A stretch of DNA of 64,000 bases from GCA-2732755 sp965228265 (lineage in GTDB: Bacteria > Planctomycetota > Phycisphaerae > Phycisphaerales > UBA1924): contig OZ245804.1 in assembly GCA_965228265.1 (NCBI GenBank), forward strand, positions 806,001 through 870,000, read 5' to 3'. A model generated the notes under the pieces. The model saw nothing but the letters and a program-made list of their open reading frames with translations, did not search any database and was not told the origin of the DNA. This document shows, piece after piece, positions 8,425-17,212 of this stretch (position 1 is the first letter of the stretch; each line of letters opens with the position of its first letter). Both the position numbers and the translations under genes were made by a program.

Positions 8425-9453
8425 TTAGTCTTTGACAGCACGCCACTGAGCCAGATCGAGGAAAGCAATAAACGAATCTGAGCTAAGGAAGTCGGTATCA
8501 AAACGCCACTCTACTTGATATGCACCTAGGTCTGCTCCACGAGCACTTTCAATCCAGAACAGAGTTGGGCCAAGCACTTCGCCATTCGCCCAGACGGTAA
8601 CCCCAGGTGTCTCTTTCCATTCTCGATTACCCCCGCGAGTCAGAACACTTTGTGTGTACGGGGTTGTCGGCTTCTTCGCCGCCTGGCGATGGCTCTGGGC
8701 GACATCAAAGTAAATAACCAAATGTCTGGCACTTGGGTCTTTCGAGATCGAATCGATCCTTATCCCGACGGGTTCCTGATCTGCGCTAAACAGTGGCGTT
8801 CCTAACAAGCTGATACACTTGCCGTCTAGTACATTCTTAATGACGTACTTTATTTGATCTCGTTTCAGTCCGTACCCGCGGGACAGCACTGACTGAAAGT
8901 GATAGTTTGCTACTGTGTCTTGGTTTCTGGCCTGGATGTCTTCGATGTCTCTATCAGTCATCGGCCAGATATCATCCACACGCATAAGACTCCAAAACGT
9001 TCCAGCAAGCCAGAGTCCAACACGTTCTTCGTCCTCAATGAGACGAATTTTGAATTCGTCCATTATCTCGTGAGTGTGGTTGCCGCTGCTCATCCACTTA
9101 TAGTTCAGCCAGGGCGCGGTGAGGACTAGCCCCGTCGTCGGCACCGCCCCGTACCACCCACCGGCGATCACGCGCGGCGTGGTCCAAAGTCCATAGCTTG
9201 CGATCAAGAAAACGAGTCCAATGATGGCTCTGCGGTAGCGCCTGCGTGTGCGTATGAGATGCTTCGGCTTAGCGTGTGCTTTGCCACACTCGGGGCAGGT
9301 GGTCGGAACCTCGCCGAGGGAGGCAAGGTCATACCAGCATTTTCGGCAGCGTTTGCGGCCTCTGGCTCGGTCAGCAAAGAGCGACCAGAGGATGAAGAGG
9401 CTCGCGAGGATTGCAAGTGCGTAGCCGGACCAGTGCCATGCGTAATCGGGCAT
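8425..9453 (-). CDS. zinc-ribbon membrane protein of unknown function
   Basis: The 342-residue protein has a membrane segment at about residues 10-28. A zinc ribbon follows with RKRCRKCWYDL and then TTCPECGKAH, and two hydrophobic segments lie at about residues 77-120. The remaining 220 residues look extracytoplasmic and soluble. Two other genes in the window (31950 and 36445) combine membrane helices with the same kind of ribbon. By eye, the part encoding the N-terminus (9110-9453) has the usual high G+C, while the rest (8430-9110) is clearly lower, which hints at a mosaic gene. The function is unknown. Confidence 0.75.
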   Translation of the reverse strand: MPDYAWHWSGYALAILASLFILWSLFADRARGRKRCRKCWYDLASLGEVPTTCPECGKAHAKPKHLIRTRRRYRRAIIGLVFLIASYGLWTTPRVIAGGWYGAVPTTGLVLTAPWLNYKWMSSGNHTHEIMDEFKIRLIEDEERVGLWLAGTFWSLMRVDDIWPMTDRDIEDIQARNQDTVANYHFQSVLSRGYGLKRDQIKYVIKNVLDGKCISLLGTPLFSADQEPVGIRIDSISKDPSARHLVIYFDVAQSHRQAAKKPTTPYTQSVLTRGGNREWKETPGVTVWANGEVLGPTLFWIESARGADLGAYQVEWRFDTDFLSSDSFIAFLDLAQWRAVKD

Positions 9454-9537
9454 GGCATCAGCGTATCGCGCGAGGTGTTGAGTTGTGGGAAAAATGAACG
9501 TCCGAGCGGCGGGACGCCATCCCCACCAGAGCGCCGC

Positions 9538-9858
9538 TTACGCCCCGCCGTTGTCGCCCAGAACGCGTGGAACCCGGATGGAGCCGTCGGCGTCGGTTTC
9601 GGGGGCGAGGCGTTCGACCTGGCCCGGCGTGAGCGTTTCGCCCGGCTCGTCCTCGCGGAGGCGGTTGATCGCCTCGACGGGGCTGGTCATAGGGTCCACG
9701 TCTTCGAGGTCGGCATCGGTCAGCGCGGCCGCCATGGCGAGCATGTCCGAGAGCTCGGTCCGCAGCGACTCGACCTCGCCGTCGCTCGGCGAGAGGTTGG
9801 CCAGGCGGGCGATCGTGCGGACCTCGGCTTCAGTCAGTTTGTCGGCGGGCTCGGGCAT
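9538..9858 (-). CDS. gatC: Asp-tRNA(Asn)/Glu-tRNA(Gln) amidotransferase subunit C
   Basis: The 106-residue protein shows the GatC pattern: an N-terminal LTEAEVRTIARLANLSPSD helix, a central DVDPMTSP motif, and a C-terminal LREDEPGE segment with APETDADGSIRVPRVLG. GatC holds GatA and GatB together in the complex that amidates mischarged tRNA. I chose the ATG at 9858 because the longer reading from 9909 crosses a terminator hairpin. gatA lies 20 kb away on the same strand, and gatB is not in the window. Confidence 0.9.
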   Translation of the reverse strand: MPEPADKLTEAEVRTIARLANLSPSDGEVESLRTELSDMLAMAAALTDADLEDVDPMTSPVEAINRLREDEPGETLTPGQVERLAPETDADGSIRVPRVLGDNGGA

Positions 9859-9883
9859 CGAGTCAGTGTAGCGCAAGCCCCAT

Positions 9884-9916
9884 GAAAAAGACCCGGCCTG
9901 CAATCGCAAGCCGGGC
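9884..9916 (-). terminator. terminator after the S9 peptidase gene
   Basis: Read on the minus strand, CCCGGC and GCCGGG (9892-9897 and 9910-9915 on the plus strand) form a stem followed by TCTTTTT. It lies about 60 bases after the peptidase stop codon and separates that gene from gatC. Confidence 0.75.
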
Positions 9917-9972
9917 CTGGTCTTGGTCCGTCTCTCTCACCTGACTCCCATGACCGTCGGATTGGGTTGTGC

Positions 9973-12030
9973 TTACTCGCCGCCCATCGCGTCCTTCAGG
10001 CCCGGGACGCCCTCGGCGCCGGTGGGCACCTGCATGGTCGAGCCGTCGATGTCGTCATCGATCGGCTCGTAGCGCCCGCCGATGTGCTCGGCGAGGAAGG
10101 CCTCGGTGGCCGCGTTGAAGGCCATGCTGTTCTCCGGACGGGCGAAGCCGTGACCCTCGTCGGGGAAGAGGATGTACGTCACCGGGATCTCTTTCTGCGT
10201 CATCGCCTCGACGATCTGGTCCGCTTCGGACTGCTTCACGCGCGGGTCGTTGGCGCCCTGGGCGATCAGCAGCGGCTTCTTGATCTTCTCGATGAAGTTC
10301 AGCGGGCTGCGCGACTCGAGCAGCTCGCGGCCTTCTTCGGTGCTCAGATTCCCGACCCGCTGGTTGAACAGCTCCATCGCGGGCTTCCAGTAGGGCGGGA
10401 TCGAGTTGAGCAGCGTGACGAGTGAGCTGGGCCCGACGATGTCCACGCCGCAGGCGAAGGTGTCGGGCGTGAAGGTGAGCCCGACGAGCGTGGCGTACCC
10501 GCCGTAGCTGCCGCCCATGATCGCGACGCGGTCGGGATCGGCGATGCCCTCGGCCTCGGCCCAGCTGACCGCGTCGATCAGGTCGTCGTGCATCTTGCCG
10601 GCCCACTCAAAGTTGCCCGCGTTGATGAAGTCCTTTCCGAATCCCGTCGAGCCGCGGTAGTTGACACTCAGCACCGCATAGCCGCGGTTGCTCAGCCACT
10701 GGTGGTAGGAGTTGTAACCCCACTGATCGCGCGCCCAGGGCCCGCCGTGGACGAGCAGCACCATCGGCAGCGCTTCTTCCGGCCGGGCGTCGCCGTCGGT
10801 GTCGGTCCAGACCGGCAGCGTGAGGTAGCTGACGAGGTTCAGCCCGTCGCGGCTCTCGATGACCGTCGGGTGCATCTTCGCCAGAGGCTTGTCCTCGAGC
10901 GCGGGGCGGTTGCTGAAGACGTACTCGGCCTTCTTCGCTGTGCGGTCGTAGGTGTAGTACTCCACCGGCCCGTCGTCGCGGACGTAGGCGACGGTCCAGA
11001 GCGTGTCGTCCTTCACGCGGCTCGAGATCGAGATGTCGCCGTCCTGCACGGTGCGGAGGTACTTGAGGTCCTCGGCCACAGCGTCATCGAGGATCTTCCA
11101 CTCGGTGCGCAGGTAGTTGGCCGCGACCGCCTCGACCTCGCCCGTCTCCGGGTTGCCCATCGCGCCTGAGATGTCGGCCTTGGGGTGCTCGTAGAGCATG
11201 TCGGTCTGGCCCGTGTTCATGTCCTTGACAAACAGGGCCGCGGTGTTGCCCGTTCGGCTGTCGATGATGTAGAGCTTGTCGCCCTCGGTGTTGAAGCCGA
11301 CGATCTGCGTGGTCAGCGCATCGGCGCTCGGGACGTTCAGGTAAACGTCTTCCTTGACCGCGCTCCCGTCGACCTCGAAGTAGCTGACCGAGCCGTCGGC
11401 CTCGTAGCGTGCAGCAAAGCGAACGTTGAACTGGTCATCGGTGTTGAAGCCGAGGTAGCCCTCGTTCTCGAAGACGAGTTCGCTCTCGCCCGAGGTGACA
11501 TCGATCTTGTAAATGTCAAAGAGCTGCGGGTTTCGGTTGTTGATCGTGACGAGGATGTGGTCGGGGAAGAGCTTGCTGGTCTGCTGGAGCTGCGCGCGGG
11601 CACCCTCGTGGGGGGTGAGTTCGAGGCGCTCGCCGGTTTCGATATTGACGGAGTAGGCGTGGAAGTTCTCGTCGCCGCCCTTGTCCTGCATGTAGACGAG
11701 ATGCGAGCCGTTCTCCGCCCAGAAGTACTGGCGGATGCCGCGGTAGTCGTCGTTGGTGACAGCCTTGGGGTTGTCGATGTCATCGATCGGCGCGACGTAG
11801 ACGTTCAGCACGCCGTCCTTGGGCGCCAGCCAGCTCAGCGTCTTGCCGTCGGGGCTGGCCTGGAACGAGGCGCGCTCCGGGTTGCCAAAGAGGACTTCCC
11901 GCGAGATGACTTCGACGTCCCTAGCCGACTTCACGCCGGGTTCGATGCCCGCCGACGAGGCCTGGGCGGTGAAGCCGATGGAGAGCCCGCAGATGGCCGC
12001 GAGCATGGTCTTCGTGCTGTTCATGTTCAT
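9973..12030 (-). CDS. secreted S9 family peptidase (prolyl oligopeptidase type)
   Basis: The 685-residue protein has a signal peptide of about 28 residues, then a beta-propeller-like N-terminal half, then an alpha/beta-hydrolase domain. The catalytic triad is visible as Ser508 (GGSYGG), Asp595 (GANDPRV) and His627 (DEGHGF). The oxyanion-side segment LLVHGGPWARDQWG is typical of S9 dipeptidyl or acylaminoacyl peptidases, which cleave short peptides. An AAGGGA sequence directly abuts the first ATG, so translation may really begin at the second ATG, two codons later at 12024. The gene is followed by its own terminator. Confidence 0.93.
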   Translation of the reverse strand: MNMNSTKTMLAAICGLSIGFTAQASSAGIEPGVKSARDVEVISREVLFGNPERASFQASPDGKTLSWLAPKDGVLNVYVAPIDDIDNPKAVTNDDYRGIRQYFWAENGSHLVYMQDKGGDENFHAYSVNIETGERLELTPHEGARAQLQQTSKLFPDHILVTINNRNPQLFDIYKIDVTSGESELVFENEGYLGFNTDDQFNVRFAARYEADGSVSYFEVDGSAVKEDVYLNVPSADALTTQIVGFNTEGDKLYIIDSRTGNTAALFVKDMNTGQTDMLYEHPKADISGAMGNPETGEVEAVAANYLRTEWKILDDAVAEDLKYLRTVQDGDISISSRVKDDTLWTVAYVRDDGPVEYYTYDRTAKKAEYVFSNRPALEDKPLAKMHPTVIESRDGLNLVSYLTLPVWTDTDGDARPEEALPMVLLVHGGPWARDQWGYNSYHQWLSNRGYAVLSVNYRGSTGFGKDFINAGNFEWAGKMHDDLIDAVSWAEAEGIADPDRVAIMGGSYGGYATLVGLTFTPDTFACGVDIVGPSSLVTLLNSIPPYWKPAMELFNQRVGNLSTEEGRELLESRSPLNFIEKIKKPLLIAQGANDPRVKQSEADQIVEAMTQKEIPVTYILFPDEGHGFARPENSMAFNAATEAFLAEHIGGRYEPIDDDIDGSTMQVPTGAEGVPGLKDAMGGE

Positions 12031-12144
12031 TCCCTTGTGAATCGCGTTGTGCGAGAAGCCTTGCGCTTGGTGTGTACCCGGGTGGACGATAGGGGATGCG
12101 TTGGCGTGCGCACGCCCCCGCCTCAGTCGTTCCCGGCTTTCAGA

Positions 12145-12978
12145 TCATTGGGCGTCGGATGAACCGGGATTCTCTTCCGGACCGGACGTGTCGATTTCCC
12201 CGCGGGCGACGGCTTTCTTGATCGCTAGGTCCCCAAGCCTCGCAAGAATCAGCAGCACCGCCACCGAAATCGCGATCCCGACGGGCAGATACCAGCCGGG
12301 CCTGGCGCTCGAGAGCGCGTCCTTGGAGATCTCCCCCTCGACAAGCGTGCCGAGGTACGCGACCACCGCGGTGCGTGGCAGCATGCCCAGGGCTGTGCCG
12401 ATGACAAACGGCACAAGATCGACCTTTACCGAAGCGAGGACGAGGTTGGTGATCGCAAACGGAGAGTTCGGCGGGAAGCGGATGAGCGTGATGATGCCGA
12501 GCGTGCGCCAGAAGCCGCGGTGTTCGCCGTCGCCCTCGCGGTCGGGAAAGAACGAGCGGACGACGATGTTCCACTTTGGGTGCTGCTGAACGCCCCTGAG
12601 GGCGTCGTCGCCCGTGACGCCGCGGGCGAGGAAGTAACCGATGAGCGACCCGCCCAGGAAGCCACAGAGCGCCCCGGGCAGCCCGAGCGCGAGCCCGAAT
12701 GCGTACCCGCCGAGGGCCGCCTGCGCGAAGGTGGGCAGGATCGCAAAGCCGCTGGTGAGCGCAAAGACCGCGACATAGAGCAGCAGGCCGGCCGTGCCCA
12801 TGTCGCGGAGCTTGGGCGCGATGACCGGGATGGACCCGAGCAGGATGAACCCGCCCAGAGCGGGCAGAAAGGCCGCGACGATGGCCGCCGGCCCGGCCCG
12901 GCCGAAATCTGAGAAACGAACCTCGCTCTCGGGCGAGGATGCGGGAGCCGATTCGGGTTGTTGGGGCGCGTCGGTCAT
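12145..12978 (-). CDS. TVP38/TMEM64 (VTT domain) membrane protein
   Basis: The 277-residue protein starts at the ATG at 12978 (MTDAPQQPES). After a Pro/Ser-rich cytoplasmic lead it has about five membrane segments. The central VTT signature is visible around FLGGSLIGYFLARG and again in ITLIRFPPNSPFAITN. Family members are related to DedA proteins, some of which are involved in lipid scrambling or undecaprenyl-phosphate recycling. The C-terminal tail is hydrophilic. It lies 114 bases upstream of the S9 peptidase gene but there is no evidence of a functional link. Confidence 0.85.
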   Translation of the reverse strand: MTDAPQQPESAPASSPESEVRFSDFGRAGPAAIVAAFLPALGGFILLGSIPVIAPKLRDMGTAGLLLYVAVFALTSGFAILPTFAQAALGGYAFGLALGLPGALCGFLGGSLIGYFLARGVTGDDALRGVQQHPKWNIVVRSFFPDREGDGEHRGFWRTLGIITLIRFPPNSPFAITNLVLASVKVDLVPFVIGTALGMLPRTAVVAYLGTLVEGEISKDALSSARPGWYLPVGIAISVAVLLILARLGDLAIKKAVARGEIDTSGPEENPGSSDAQ

Positions 12979-13069
12979 GAGACCGAGCCTAGGAGAGGAA
13001 AGTGACAGACGCCGACGGTCCGCTCCAACCCGAGATGGGTGCCTTGTGCACAGGCCGTTGAAAACAACA

Positions 13070-13106
13070 AACCGGACCGCCTGGGCTGAGCCCGTGCGAT
13101 CCGGTT
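13070..13106 (-). terminator. possible terminator downstream of the PDZ gene
   Basis: On the minus strand an AACCGGA / TCCGGTT stem encloses a smaller GGGCT / AGCCC stem and is followed by TGTTGTTTTC. It lies about 150 bases after the stop codon. Confidence 0.45.
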
Positions 13107-13225
13107 CGTCTGGCAAAGAGGCGTCGGAAGACACTCCGAGGACTCTTTGCCCGTGTCAGGTCAGCGGGCGCTGGCAGCGGGGAGTCACGATGCCCGCCGT
13201 CCCGACACTCGGTTGTCTGTCATTG

Positions 13226-13248
13226 GGAAACGCGCTCGCGCGGTTTCC
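13226..13248 (-). terminator. stem-loop directly after the PDZ gene
   Basis: GGAAACGCGC pairs with GCGC-G-GTTTCC with one bulged base and a two-base loop. It begins five bases beyond the stop codon. There is no T run, so it may stabilise the 3' end rather than terminate. Confidence 0.4.
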
Positions 13249-13253
13249 GTTAC

Positions 13254-14759
13254 TCAGTCCTTCTTTTCAAGAAGCTTGATGATTTCGTCCTCACGACTCT
13301 CAAGCCTCCGGACCATCTCTTCGAGCTTGCGCTCAAGAGCGTCTACCCGCCGCTCGAGATCGCGGTTGCGGGTCGCCAGATCATCTCGTTCGCGCTGGAC
13401 GCTTCGGAGCTTCTCGACCACCGCGTCGCTCCGGTCGCGGGCTTCACGCTCGACCCGCTCGGCGCGGTCTGCGTGCTCGCGGGCTTCGTCCGTGTCGCGC
13501 TGGATGATGAACGCCCGGCCGTCGGGCTCGGCGCGGAAGAGGCGGTCGTTCTCGCCCAGCTCGCGCAGCTTGGCGAGACGCTCCTCGAGGCGGCGCATTT
13601 CGTCGGCGTGCACGCGGGCCTGTGAGCGGATCCGGTCGGCCTGCTCGCGGATCTCGTCCTGGTGCTCGCGGAGTTCTTGACGATTCAGTTCGTGCAGCTC
13701 GCGCTGGCCCTGGGCATCACGCCGAAGCGTGAACGCACGCACCCGGGCCTCCGCAGCCTGCTTCTGAGCCTGCTTCAGGGCCCGTTCGAGTTCCTGCTTC
13801 GCCTCGGGGGGCAGGCCCTCCATGTCGAAGTCGAAATCGAACTCGCCGAAGAAGTCGTTCTCATCCATGTCGCCGAAGGGCTCGAACTCGCCGAAGGCGA
13901 TGTCGTCGTCGTTGATGCGGATGTTGAATCGGCCCGGCTCGCCCGAGCGGAGCGTCAGCGCACGGGGGGCGCCGAGTCGTTCGGCGCTGTAAGGCGCCAA
14001 TTCGAGCTTGAGCTTCTTCTTCTTGCCCTCGCGGATGACGATGACATGCACGTCGTCGCCCGGCTTGTGCTTCTTCAGAACCTCGAGCAGGACGTTGCGT
14101 TCTTCGATGCGCTTGCCGTCGACCTCGATGATGACGTCGCCCGATTCGATGCCCGCCTCGTCGGCCGGGAGGCCCTTGAGCGTCTCGATGACGTACACGC
14201 CCTCGCCCGCGTCCAGGCCCAGCTTCTCGCGGATCTCATCCGAGACCTCGTCGTGCTTGATCCCGATCATGACCTTGGGCGGCTCGGAGACCCAGGCCAC
14301 CGCTGCGGGCGGCTCTGGCGCGTCCGGTGCATCGAACCATTCGATGGCGTCCGGCGCGTCGGGCGCTGCGGGCACGTCAGGAACCGCGATCTCGATGGGG
14401 GGCCAGTCGGCGATGCCGCCCTTGAAGCCGGCGGGGAATTCGGTCATGTCGAAGTGCGGGATGTCGATGATGACGGGCTCGTCGCCGTCCTTGAGAACGA
14501 TAAAGCCGCCCTCTTCGTCGAGCTTGTAGCGGTCGTCTTCGACGTCCTTGCCGTTGAGTTTGAAGACCGTGACCTTGCCGTTCTCGATCTTGATCTCGTA
14601 CGACTGGTTGCCGTCGGACTTGAGGATCGTGGTGGACGAGGAGACCTTGGCCTTCGGTGCCGGGGACGCGTCCTGCGCGAGAGCGGGCGCAGCCAGGCCG
14701 GCGGCGGCGATCATGGCTACGAGTGTCGATTTGCGGATCGGTGTGTGTCGCATGTTCAT
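13254..14759 (-). CDS. secreted PDZ domain protein with C-terminal coiled coil
   Basis: The 501-residue protein starts at the ATG at 14759 (MNMRHTPIRK) with a signal peptide ending near Ala28-Gln29. A Pro/Ala/Asp-rich linker (about 120-155) precedes one PDZ domain (about 163-258) with the segment GLPADEAGIESGDVIIEVDG. From about residue 320 to the end it is a long Arg/Glu-rich coiled coil, probably oligomerising. No protease domain is present, so it is not a DegP-type enzyme by itself. It lies 29 bases after the anti-sigma gene and is the third gene of a sigma / anti-sigma / PDZ operon. It could be a periplasmic sensor for that system, by analogy with PDZ-containing envelope-stress sensors. 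Confidence 0.88.
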   Translation of the reverse strand: MNMRHTPIRKSTLVAMIAAAGLAAPALAQDASPAPKAKVSSSTTILKSDGNQSYEIKIENGKVTVFKLNGKDVEDDRYKLDEEGGFIVLKDGDEPVIIDIPHFDMTEFPAGFKGGIADWPPIEIAVPDVPAAPDAPDAIEWFDAPDAPEPPAAVAWVSEPPKVMIGIKHDEVSDEIREKLGLDAGEGVYVIETLKGLPADEAGIESGDVIIEVDGKRIEERNVLLEVLKKHKPGDDVHVIVIREGKKKKLKLELAPYSAERLGAPRALTLRSGEPGRFNIRINDDDIAFGEFEPFGDMDENDFFGEFDFDFDMEGLPPEAKQELERALKQAQKQAAEARVRAFTLRRDAQGQRELHELNRQELREHQDEIREQADRIRSQARVHADEMRRLEERLAKLRELGENDRLFRAEPDGRAFIIQRDTDEAREHADRAERVEREARDRSDAVVEKLRSVQRERDDLATRNRDLERRVDALERKLEEMVRRLESREDEIIKLLEKKD

Positions 14760-14788
14760 GCTCCTAAGTGTTTCGGTGTTCGGGGCGC

Positions 14789-15469
14789 TCACCAGGCCAG
14801 AGGCTCGGGCGCACTCGGGGAAGCCGGGGGAAGTGTGGGCGTGATTTTGGCGGGCACGATCTGCACCTGCCCCGACTCGGTTTCGACCTGCTGGTACACA
14901 TCGCGCACAACGACGCGCTCGATGATGGGGCGGATATAGACGACCTCGTAGCCCGAGCCGTCGGCCAGCGGCTGCTTGTCGAGCACGATGCCGCTGGGCA
15001 TCTCGCCGATGACCGAGCCCGACTCTTTGCCGAGGTCCAGATACTTCTGGAGCGCATCGCCCGCGGTATTGACCACGTTGCTGGCGATGCCGGCCTGGTG
15101 GCCCTCCTGGCTGTTGAAGATCAGCGGATCGCCCGGGCGCAGGCCGACCGACCACGCGACCGCGACGAGAGCGGCTGCGGCCCAGCCGCCCCAGACTCCA
15201 GCAAACCGCAGCCGTTGCGCGGGGCTCGACTTCGGGTGCATGTGCACGGGCAGCTCGACGGTGTCAGCCAGATCGCCCGCGTGCTCGACGATGTCGATGG
15301 TGCGCTTGCGCAGGTCCTGGAGCTCGGCGATCTCGGCGAAGACGGACTCGTCGTCGCCGGCGATCTGGCGGAACTCGGCCCAGTCCTGGCCCGTCGCTTC
15401 GCCGTCGATGATCCGTCCGATCAGCACGTCGCGCCGATCGTTTGGTTCTTGGTGAAGCTGGTCGTTCAT
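14789..15469 (-). CDS. membrane anti-sigma factor-like protein
   Basis: The 226-residue protein has an N-terminal cytoplasmic helical part (residues 1-88, DRRDVLIGRIIDGEATGQDW), one membrane segment (about 91-110) and an extracytoplasmic part of about 115 residues. There is no HxxxCxxC zinc motif of ZAS anti-sigma factors. The role rests on topology and on its position: its ATG overlaps the sigma factor stop codon by four bases (ATGA at 15466-15469), which implies coupled translation. It would hold the sigma factor at the membrane. Confidence 0.75.
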   Translation of the reverse strand: MNDQLHQEPNDRRDVLIGRIIDGEATGQDWAEFRQIAGDDESVFAEIAELQDLRKRTIDIVEHAGDLADTVELPVHMHPKSSPAQRLRFAGVWGGWAAAALVAVAWSVGLRPGDPLIFNSQEGHQAGIASNVVNTAGDALQKYLDLGKESGSVIGEMPSGIVLDKQPLADGSGYEVVYIRPIIERVVVRDVYQQVETESGQVQIVPAKITPTLPPASPSAPEPLAW

Positions 15470-16053
15470 GACGGACTCCTTGCGAGGTGTTCCCCGCGTG
15501 TGTGCTGTGAGGTCTCGGCCAGTTCCCGGAGCATCCGGCGACCCCGCGCGATGCGCGTCTCGATCGTCGTCTCGGGCAGGCCCGTGACCTCGCTGATCTG
15601 CTTGTGTGTCATCCCGCGGGCGCAGCGCAGCAGCACGCACTCGCGGTAGGCGTCGGGCAGCTGCTCGATCAGCGAGCCGAGCTGACGCGCCCGCTCCTGA
15701 CGCTGACGGCCCGCCTCGGTGGTCAGGTCGCTCGTGCCCTCGCCCTCCTCGGGGACGTTCGGGCGGACCAGCCTGAGCAGGCCCTTGCGGCGGGTCTGCT
15801 TCCGGCCCGTCGCCCGGGCCGCGTTGACCGCGACCATCCGGAGCCAGGGCTTCAGAGCCGAGGGGTCGTCGAGCTGGTTGATCTTCTGCACCACGGCCAG
15901 TGCCACCTCCTGGAGCAGGTCCTCCACATCGACCTGCCTGGGTTTGTGCGCAAGCAGGACCGCGGCGATCCACCGGCGGTGGGTCTTCCAGATCAGCTCC
16001 GCAGCCTGGGGGTCTCCCGCGGCGGCCCGGCGCACCAGATCGGATTCATCCAC
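15466..16053 (-). CDS. RNA polymerase sigma factor, sigma-70/ECF type
   Basis: The 195-residue protein has sigma region 2 (AAELIWKTHRRWIAAVLL through DVEDLLQEVALAVV) and region 4 (LPDAYRECVLLRCARGMTHK, then TGLPETTIETRIARGRRML), with no region 3, as in ECF sigma factors. I chose the GTG at 16053 because a strong GGGAGGGCGAGG ribosome-binding sequence precedes it. A longer reading to 16224 would overlap the divergent tatC gene and adds nothing conserved. It heads the three-gene operon with the anti-sigma and PDZ genes. No target promoter motif was worked out. Confidence 0.92.
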   Translation of the reverse strand: MDESDLVRRAAAGDPQAAELIWKTHRRWIAAVLLAHKPRQVDVEDLLQEVALAVVQKINQLDDPSALKPWLRMVAVNAARATGRKQTRRKGLLRLVRPNVPEEGEGTSDLTTEAGRQRQERARQLGSLIEQLPDAYRECVLLRCARGMTHKQISEVTGLPETTIETRIARGRRMLRELAETSQHTRGEHLARSPS

Positions 16054-16222
16054 TGCCTCGCCCTCCCGTCCTGTTCCTCGCTGCTGGATGCGCCCGGCCC
16101 GCAGGCCCGTCGCCAAGCGTGCATAACCTCTGCCATTCGGTACGGGTTGTACCGATTTCTTCACCCGGGGACGCCCTATTTCCGCACGACTGGACCAGCA
16201 AGGCCTCTTCGACGACGCGACC

Positions 16223-17212
16223 ATGCCGCTGGGCGATCACCTGGAGGAGCTCCGCAGGCGCCTGCTCTTCGCCCTTCTCGGACTCATCCCCTTCCTGGTG
16301 ATCTCCGTCGCCATCGGGCGATGGGTGCTCGATTTCATGACCATCCCGGTCCGCAAGGCCCTGGCCGAGGCGGGCCTGCCCCCAGTGCTTCAAGCGACCA
16401 GCCCCGTCGAGGTCTTCGGCTCGTACATGAAGGTCGTCCTGCTGCTGACGATTCTGGGCGGCAGCTGGTGGATCCTGATCCAGCTCTGGCGATTCATCAG
16501 CCCCGGGCTTTACATGTCCGAGCGCCGGTTCGTGTACATCCTCGTCCCGATGAGCTTCCTGCTCACGGTGACGGGCGTCGTGTTCATGTACTACGCGATG
16601 CTGCCGGTGGTGCTGACGTTCTTCATCAACTTCGGCTCAACGCTCGGGGCCGAGGACTCGATCACCACGCCCAAGATCGTCGAGGTCTCGCCCGAGGTGA
16701 TGGCTCAGATGCCGACGCTCCCCGTGCTCGAGGGCGATCCCGCCCAGCCCGAGGTGGGGCAGACGTGGATCAACTCGGTCCTGATGCAGCAGCGGACGTG
16801 CGTGGAGGTCCTGGAGTCGGGCGAGTTCGTGGTGGTCGGCTCGCCCCTGCAGCTGCAGGGCGGGGGCGTGGTGCAGCAGTATCGGCTCACCGAGTACATC
16901 AAGCTGGTGTTGACGTTTGCGCTCGGCTTTGCGATCGGGTTCCAGATGCCCGTCGTGGTGCTGCTGCTCGGCTGGGCGGGGATCATCGATCACACGAGCC
17001 TGGCGGGGTACCGCCGATACATCGCGATGGGGTGCATGGTGGTCGGGGCCTTCCTGACACCCGCGGACCCGATCTCGATGCTGCTGCTGGGCGGGCCCTT
17101 GTATCTTCTGTTCGAGTTCGGGATGGTCCTCCAGCGGGTGATGCCCGCGAGCAAAGTGGCCGGCGGCTTTCGAAACCAGGACTCGGGCGACTCGCCGAGT
17201 GACGCCTTGTGA
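16223..17212 (+). CDS. tatC: Sec-independent protein translocase TatC
   Basis: The 329-residue protein begins with MPLGDHLEELRRRLLFALLG, the hallmark of TatC, and has about six membrane segments. The conserved VFMYY and FQMPVVVLLLGWAG regions are present. TatC binds twin-arginine signal peptides. It is longer than the roughly 250-residue enterobacterial protein: about 80-90 extra residues (near 138-225, from SITTPKIVEVSPEVM to QLQGGGVVQQY) lie in a predicted periplasmic loop. The frame stays open upstream (SARLDQQGLFDDAT) but has no usual start codon nearby, so I keep the ATG at 16223. It overlaps tadA by four bases. Confidence 0.93.
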   Translation: MPLGDHLEELRRRLLFALLGLIPFLVISVAIGRWVLDFMTIPVRKALAEAGLPPVLQATSPVEVFGSYMKVVLLLTILGGSWWILIQLWRFISPGLYMSERRFVYILVPMSFLLTVTGVVFMYYAMLPVVLTFFINFGSTLGAEDSITTPKIVEVSPEVMAQMPTLPVLEGDPAQPEVGQTWINSVLMQQRTCVEVLESGEFVVVGSPLQLQGGGVVQQYRLTEYIKLVLTFALGFAIGFQMPVVVLLLGWAGIIDHTSLAGYRRYIAMGCMVVGAFLTPADPISMLLLGGPLYLLFEFGMVLQRVMPASKVAGGFRNQDSGDSPSDAL

